Origin: BTRG01 sp036986275
GTDB taxonomy: Bacteria; Pseudomonadota; Gammaproteobacteria; Acidiferrobacterales; SZUA-150
Assembly: GCA_036986275.1 (NCBI GenBank)
Contig: BTRG01000037.1
Span: forward strand, 1-25,866
Reading direction: 5' to 3'
DNA length: 25,866 nt
The translations under genes were made by a program, and so were the position numbers. This document shows, piece after piece, positions 22,083 to 25,866 of the stretch (the first letter of the stretch is position 1; each line of letters begins with the position of its first letter). Under the pieces are notes generated by a model, which was given only the letters and a program-made list of their open reading frames with translations, searched no databases and had not been told where the DNA came from.

Positions 22083-22452
22083 AGGCTTAACAGTTGTTAA
22101 TGGGATCCCCTAGCTCCGTATAGTATTAATCAACAAATATTAATAATTCATTAAATAATTCTTTCCAAGTATTATCCAGTCGGGGCCCCAATAGCAATAC
22201 TAAACAAATCAGGGCTCCGTATTGCGGAATGCAAAGTACTTTAGATGCGATAAATATAAATTATATTGGGTACCGAATGACCGTTTGGGTCGATTCCGGG
22301 CAGATCTGTTTTCGGCCATTATCAGACAAAAGCTATCATTACCCGTCTCAGAATGGGTCTAACCAGAATACATTTTGTATTGACAACACTGATATTAAAC
22401 CCACATATCCATGGAAAATGACTAAGTAATGGCATACCATGTTTGCCTAAAT
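22083..22452. other. AT-rich gap between the exporter and the cassette region
   Basis: No convincing gene. An open frame at 22229-22429 could encode 66 residues starting MQSTLDAININY, but it lacks a ribosome site and any recognisable motif; I give it low weight. The sequence GCTCCGTAT occurs twice (about 22113 and 22213), and a GGGGCCCC palindrome lies near 22191-22198. Confidence 0.4.
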
Positions 22453-22611
22453 TTATTCACCAGTCCTGGTACCTTCAATATCCGGCGCCTTGCTGATTGA
22501 TTTATACAAATGACGCCATAGAATGGGAAACATGTTGTTTTTATTGAAATCAGGATTATTGCACAGCCGAAAAACGGATTGTAATCCGGCTTTTAGGCGG
22601 TCGAGATAAAG
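22453..22611 (-). pseudogene. probable 3' remnant of a truncated gene
   Basis: On the minus strand, 52 codons ending in TAA at 22453-22455 read as a well-composed protein C-terminus (KAGLQSVFRLCNNPDF near the start, then MFPILWRHLYKSIS). The frame continues past 22611 for only about 14 unconvincing codons before a stop. The point where coding character ends coincides with GTTTGCC, a cassette-insertion-like heptamer just before the DUF2971 gene. The simplest reading is a chromosomal gene cut by cassette insertion. The family is not recognised. Confidence 0.4.
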
Positions 22612-22612
22612 T

Positions 22613-23320
22613 TTGCCCTCAAGGAGAAACAAAATCTCCACTTCAAGAAAAATTCAGTATTTATATAGATATATAAGGTTCGAGCACCTAGTGGATCTTT
22701 TTTCCAAGAAAGAATTGCACTTCTCGCATCCCACCAATTGGGATGACCCGTACGAAGCAAGTTTGTCTCATTCGGCATTCAAATCTGTATATGCTCAGTG
22801 CTGGTGTAGGCGTGGGGTATCGGATGCTATGTGGAGAATATATTCTCCGCATCAACTCGGCGTCAGAATAAAGACAACAATGCCTGAACTTCGGAATCAA
22901 CTGACTAATTCTCCAACCAAAGTTAACGGTTGTCGAACCCGAGTATCACCGGTCAAGTATATGCCGCAAAGCAAACTAAATACTGAACTGACGGGTCTTG
23001 TAGCGAAACTCCAAACTAATTACCAGCCTCTTAAGGCATTGTCTTCCTTGTATATGAAGCGCAAAGCCTTTTCACATGAAGCCGAAGTAAGGGCAGTATT
23101 TTATAATCCAAATAGTAGTACGCAGGACAGTTGTATCCGAGTGGCAGTGGATCCGCATTCGTTGATAAAAAGCGTTCTTTTTGATCCTCGGCTTCCTGAT
23201 GAGCTAGTGCCTGTTTATAAGCTCTATTTGAAGGAGAAATTGAATTACCGGGGTAGCGTCCGAAAGTCTGTACTTTATAAGCAAGTAAAGCCAATTCGGG
23301 TAGGTGAAGATGAGGGCTAA
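22613..23320 (+). CDS. DUF2971 family protein (cassette-borne)
   Basis: Up to 235 residues. Residues 16-48 match the start of DUF2971 (YRYIRFEHLVDLF, then LHFSHPTNWDDPYE), followed by CWCRRGVSDAMWRIYS and GVRIKTT, which are also typical. The function is unknown; the domain turns up in mobile and defence-rich regions. The annotated start is a TTG at 22613 with weak GAGAT upstream. A perfect AAGGAG at 22621-22626 instead points, seven bases on, to an in-frame ATC at 22634, so real initiation may be at a non-canonical ATC or an ATG that was lost. The stop lies within an attC site. The composition is AT-rich, unlike the core genes. Confidence 0.75.
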   Translation: MPSRRNKISTSRKIQYLYRYIRFEHLVDLFSKKELHFSHPTNWDDPYEASLSHSAFKSVYAQCWCRRGVSDAMWRIYSPHQLGVRIKTTMPELRNQLTNSPTKVNGCRTRVSPVKYMPQSKLNTELTGLVAKLQTNYQPLKALSSLYMKRKAFSHEAEVRAVFYNPNSSTQDSCIRVAVDPHSLIKSVLFDPRLPDELVPVYKLYLKEKLNYRGSVRKSVLYKQVKPIRVGEDEG

Positions 23321-23409
23321 CAAAGTGTTCCAGCTGACGTTGACCGCGCCTTTCCTTCACTACCGCTCCGGTCGGTTGCCGTCAAACGCAGCTGAACACA
23401 ACGTTATGC
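23315..23409 (+). repeat. attC recombination site of a gene cassette (first)
   Basis: A 95-base imperfect palindrome begins with GGCTAAC and ends with GTTATGC (near the core GTTRRRY). The arms TAAC-AAA-GTGTT-C-CAGCTG and CAGCTG-AACAC-AAC-GTTA pair with an unpaired central spacer (AAA/AAC) and one extra-helical C. Those are the structural marks integron integrases recognise. Predicted exchange is after the G at 23403. It closes the DUF2971 cassette. Confidence 0.8.
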
Positions 23410-23422
23410 ATAAGGCAATAAA

Positions 23423-24448
23423 GTGCTAGAACAATATCACGAATTTGAAGAATGTGTTTTTGAGGTGTTCTCAAATCTAGGGTTCATTCCAAGATATCTA
23501 CAAACTCAAAGGGACCTGGGTTTTGATTTTGTTTTGACTTTAAATGAAGTCCCTCAGTACGCTGTTGAGGTTAAATATTACAAGAGTGCACATCCAAAAA
23601 GCCTGCTAATTAAAACCTCTGCAAAAAGGTTATTGAACTCATCAAAGAGTCAGAATATTTCAAAAGCTATTCTGGTTATATCATCACATATATCAATAGA
23701 GTTAAGAGAAGAGCTCGAAAATGACTATCAAATATCAATAGTAGATCGCATTGATCTTCTAATGATGTCATCCAACTATCCTGAGCTTAACGACAAACTC
23801 AGATCTTTGATGGAAACAGATGAACCTGCTGAAGGTGAATCAGCTATTACCATAGTGGAACGTATAAATTTATCTGACAGGAATACTGAAACAATTCCAG
23901 AAGTAGAAACAATTTCAAACGGAAGCGACTTATGTTCTGAGTTAAGGCGGATATCTAAGGGTAAGACCTCATGGCGAAAATACGAATCAAAATGTGAAGA
24001 AATACTTAAATATCTATTTGATGGTGATTTGAATGGATGGCACGGTCAAAAAAGAACTGATGATGGACTCAATCGTTATGATTTAATTTGTAGAGTTAAG
24101 CCACTCTCCGAATTTTGGTCATTCATAATTGAAGACTTAGGGAGTCGATACGTCTTATTTGAATTCAAAAACTATGTGGGCCGTATTAAACAGGGGCAAG
24201 TACTAACGACAGAAAAATATCTTCTAAAAAAGGCTTTGAGAAGTGTTGCATTCATCCTTTCAAGAAAGGGTGCAGATAAAAATGCACTGCTTACAACACA
24301 TGGCGCCATGCGTGAAAATGGAAAACTTATGATAATGCTGGATGATGACGATTTGTGCAAAATGTTAGACATGAAAGATCAAGGTGATGATCCAGCGGAT
24401 TATTTGTTTGAATTAGTAGATGATTTTCTAATGGGTTTACCAAGGTAA
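23423..24448 (+). CDS. protein with two PD-(D/E)XK nuclease-like domains (cassette-borne)
   Basis: A 341-residue soluble protein. The N-terminal domain (about 1-125) fits an Mrr-type restriction fold: FEECVFEVFSNLGF helix, D35 in DLGFDF and E49-V-K51 in YAVEVKYYK. A second nuclease-like domain (about 185-341) has D220 in NRYDLICRV and E247-F-K249 in VLFEFKNYVG. A glutamate-rich linker joins them. Each set is a plausible PD-(D/E)XK metal site. The GTG start at 23423 follows AAGG by seven bases and lies 14 bases after the attC crossover, as usual for cassettes. The AT-rich composition indicates transfer. Two nuclease domains in one chain suggest DNA restriction or defence, but the substrate and any methylation partner are unknown. 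Confidence 0.7.
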   Translation: MLEQYHEFEECVFEVFSNLGFIPRYLQTQRDLGFDFVLTLNEVPQYAVEVKYYKSAHPKSLLIKTSAKRLLNSSKSQNISKAILVISSHISIELREELENDYQISIVDRIDLLMMSSNYPELNDKLRSLMETDEPAEGESAITIVERINLSDRNTETIPEVETISNGSDLCSELRRISKGKTSWRKYESKCEEILKYLFDGDLNGWHGQKRTDDGLNRYDLICRVKPLSEFWSFIIEDLGSRYVLFEFKNYVGRIKQGQVLTTEKYLLKKALRSVAFILSRKGADKNALLTTHGAMRENGKLMIMLDDDDLCKMLDMKDQGDDPADYLFELVDDFLMGLPR

Positions 24449-24521
24449 TGAGTATCAAGGCGCTCGTTCGGACGTTCACTACGCTACGCTTCGTTCACGC
24501 CGAACAGCTTGGTCGTTAAGT
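24446..24521 (+). repeat. attC site of a gene cassette (second, degenerate 5' arm)
   Basis: It starts at the stop codon of the nuclease gene and ends GTTAAGT (24515-24521), a perfect GTTRRRY core. Pairings TAA/TTA, CAAG/CTTG and GTTCGG/CCGAAC form the expected nested stem; the 3' side (CAGCTTGGTCGTTAAG) is very attC-like. The left core site is poor (GGTAATG), so it may be partly decayed. Confidence 0.65.
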
Positions 24522-24580
24522 GGCCCGTATTAATATAGCAAACAGCGGCATTGCGGTCGCGTCAGGGTCGGGATTAACAA

Positions 24581-25315
24581 ATGACTTTTGAATTTGAAGA
24601 ACTGGACTACCAGGGAACTCCGCTGGGTGAAATCAGTCTCAGGCGCCGGTCGGAACCGAAGCTCGAAGGGGCAATTGTCTATGAGGTGAAGTTGGGCGAC
24701 GAGTTCCTGATGTCCAGTCTGTTTACCGAGGCCGAGATTCAGCTTGCCAGACTCGGGCTCGCCGCGCTTGAAGGCCACGGCACCAACCATGAACTGGACA
24801 TCGTCGTCGGCGGATTGGGTCTGGGCTATACAGCGGCGGCGGTCCTGGAAGCCCCGTCCGTCCGGTCGCTCATGGTCATTGAGGTGATGGAACCTGTGAT
24901 CGACTGGCACCGTCGGGGCCTCGTACCGCTTGGGAAAGCATTGGCGTCAGACCCCCGCTGCACCCTTGTCCACGCCGACTTCTTTGACATGGCGGCATCA
25001 AACCACGGCGGCTTCGATCGCGCGGACCCGTCCCGGCTGGTTCACGCTGTGTTGCTGGATATTGATCATTCACCGAGCCATTGGCTTAACCCGGGAAACA
25101 GTGCTTTTTATACGGCGCCGGGGCTGCGGAACCTGGCTGACAAGCTACACCCCGGCGGACTCTTCGGGCTATGGTCCAACGATCCCCCGGACGACGAATT
25201 CACTCGTCTGCTCAATACCGTATTCCAGTCTTCTGAGTCCCATATTGTGAGCTTTCCGAATCCGTATACGGGCGCTGAGTCGTCCAACACGGTCTACCTT
25301 GCCTACAAAGAATAG
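24581..25315 (+). CDS. spermidine-synthase-like / class I methyltransferase-fold protein
   Basis: The 244-residue product has a Rossmann-type nucleotide motif GGLGLGYTA at 77-85, an acidic residue at the end of the next strand (VIEVMEPVIDWH), DFFD and LLDIDHSPSHWL, as in spermidine synthase-like proteins. The canonical aminopropyltransferase motif is not fully conserved, so it may be a distant methyltransferase rather than a true polyamine enzyme. Base composition is clearly GC-richer than the preceding cassette gene, so its origin differs. It begins 60 bases after the attC crossover and could be a third cassette. No attC follows it, so it might instead be the right chromosomal flank. The ribosome site is weak. 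Confidence 0.8.
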   Translation: MTFEFEELDYQGTPLGEISLRRRSEPKLEGAIVYEVKLGDEFLMSSLFTEAEIQLARLGLAALEGHGTNHELDIVVGGLGLGYTAAAVLEAPSVRSLMVIEVMEPVIDWHRRGLVPLGKALASDPRCTLVHADFFDMAASNHGGFDRADPSRLVHAVLLDIDHSPSHWLNPGNSAFYTAPGLRNLADKLHPGGLFGLWSNDPPDDEFTRLLNTVFQSSESHIVSFPNPYTGAESSNTVYLAYKE

Positions 25316-25584
25316 AGTCGGATTATGAGCAGGAGTGGGGGTTTTCTTAGGTTAGTCAACTATGTTTAGCAGCCATTCAAGCTTCCAGTTTTAGATTAAT
25401 TCTAAAGATTATTGCATCCTGCAATTGCGTGCCCCGATTTGCGTGGCATATTATTCGGGCAGGTATGGTATAAGTTATTTAATAATAAGAACATAAATGG
25501 CTATATTAGAGATTAATAATGAAGTTAACTATATGGACCCACGGGTCTGTATGGTATTCAGTTATATGTCAGAGGGTACGTATC
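25316..25584. other. intergenic region before the last gene
   Basis: No gene seen in about 270 AT-rich bases. An inverted repeat lies at 25390-25406, and TATGGTATAAG around 25465-25475 could be an extended -10 promoter for the next gene. No attC-like core pair was found. Confidence 0.45.
25390..25406. promoter_or_regulatory. inverted repeat related to the rubrerythrin operator
   Basis: TTTAGA-TTAAT-TCTAAA matches the rubrerythrin-promoter palindrome core (TTTAGAATTATTCTAAA) at 15 of 17 positions, 15 kb away. It could be a second site for the same regulator, upstream of the gene at 25585. It is AT-rich and short, so chance is possible. Confidence 0.35.
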
Positions 25585-25866
25585 ATGAATCAAGATGAAG
25601 AGCTTTACCTACAGGCTACGCAAGAAATAGAGGACGAGGCCATCGACGCTGCTCTATGGGCGAAGTCAATGGCACTGGCGGAAGGCGATACCAACATTGC
25701 AAAATACAAGTACATCAAGTTACGTGTGGAGCAATTGACGCAGAGATCAGGGATAGAAGAAGAAAAGAGGGATCAAGAAGAAAGGACAGGGAGCGGAAAA
25801 GTACAGCAAATAAAAAGGACGGAGAGCGAAAGAATACGGCAAGAAAAAAGGATGGAGAGCGAACGA
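25585..25866 (+). CDS. N-terminus of a charged repeat-containing protein (partial)
   Basis: 94 codons before the window ends. The ATG follows GAGGG by eight bases. Residues 1-53 (MNQDEELYLQATQEIEDEA, then ALWAKSMALAEGDTNIAKYKYIKLRVEQL) form the short helical module found at the N-terminus of many gammaproteobacterial proteins of otherwise different build, often before membrane or repeat domains. It is followed from about residue 56 by a Glu/Lys/Arg-rich stretch and, from residue 67, an 11-residue repeat. The function cannot be assigned without the remaining sequence. Confidence 0.75.
   Translation, partial: MNQDEELYLQATQEIEDEAIDAALWAKSMALAEGDTNIAKYKYIKLRVEQLTQRSGIEEEKRDQEERTGSGKVQQIKRTESERIRQEKRMESER
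25783..25866 (+). repeat. 33-base in-frame tandem repeat
   Basis: Units at 25783-25815, 25816-25848 and a third from 25849 cut by the window edge encode R-T-G-S-G-K-V-Q-Q-I-K, R-T-E-S-E-R-I-R-Q-E-K and R-M-E-S-E-R. A degenerate earlier unit may precede them at 25750-25782. Likely a charged helical or coiled-coil spacer that can vary in copy number. Confidence 0.7.

Noticed and set aside
21362..22252. near-identical 19-base inverted segments (AAGTACTTTAGA...) flanking the LysE gene
   Set aside because: The core AAAGTACTTT is itself a palindrome, so orientation is not informative, and no target duplication or transposase was found; too weak to call terminal repeats.
22357..22447. possible third attC between GTCTAAC and GTTTGCC
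   Set aside because: The left core fits RYYYAAC, but the right core breaks GTTRRRY and the arms do not pair; it also overlaps other sequence without cassette layout.
25316..25584. attC after the spermidine-synthase-like gene
   Set aside because: No GTTRRRY core with a matching RYYYAAC partner was found, so a third attC cannot be supported.
1..25866. tRNA, rRNA or CRISPR arrays
   Set aside because: No cloverleaf, rRNA-like stretch or regularly spaced direct repeats were seen by reading the window; only the short protein-coding tandem repeat at the end.

Overview
The window looks like chromosome of a gammaproteobacterium. It carries secA (residue numbering identical to E. coli through the motor) followed by argJ and a MutT-type Nudix gene, a pilB-pilC-pilD-coaE operon, and adjacent parE-parC. 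Base composition is moderate over most of the window and visibly AT-richer from about 21.4 to 24.5 kb. There are no rRNA or tRNA genes, no CRISPR array, and no recognisable transposase or integrase.

Layout. 1-5.3 kb, plus strand: tail of an M23 peptidase, hairpin-containing leader, secA, intrinsic terminator, argJ, and a Nudix/ThiE-like fusion. 5.3-9.8 kb, minus strand: pilB, pilC, pilD, coaE (type IV pilus core plus CoA biosynthesis). 10.0-12.6 kb, plus strand: a three-gene unit of rubrerythrin without rubredoxin domain, a GlpC/HdrD-like 4Fe-4S/CCG protein and a DUF3501 protein. Its strong promoter has a -10 covered by a perfect PerR-like palindrome. 12.7-17.0 kb: parE and a parC with a very basic N-terminal tail. 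17.1-18.6 kb: a small coiled-coil protein and an ArsM arsenite methyltransferase. 18.6-21.4 kb: a nitric-oxide-type module. It has a four-part ferredoxin/reductase/truncated-haemoglobin/zinc-ribbon protein divergent from an NsrR-type Rrf2 regulator, with a good NsrR-type operator between them, and a mini haem-copper-oxidase-like membrane protein convergent with the regulator. 21.4-25.3 kb: accessory region with a LysE/RhtB exporter, a probable truncated gene, and mobile integron-type gene cassettes with attC sites. These encode a DUF2971 protein, a protein with two PD-(D/E)XK nuclease-like domains, and a spermidine-synthase-like protein. 25.6 kb to the end: start of a large protein with a charged tandem repeat.

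The most interesting systems are (1) the NsrR-linked ferredoxin-reductase-globin fusion, which looks like a differently built counterpart of flavohaemoglobin; (2) the rubrerythrin/CCG-Fe-S/DUF3501 operon, which may be a peroxide-reducing electron chain; and (3) the cassette-borne double-nuclease protein beside DUF2971, which is a candidate anti-phage or anti-plasmid function. All functions are inferred from sequence only.
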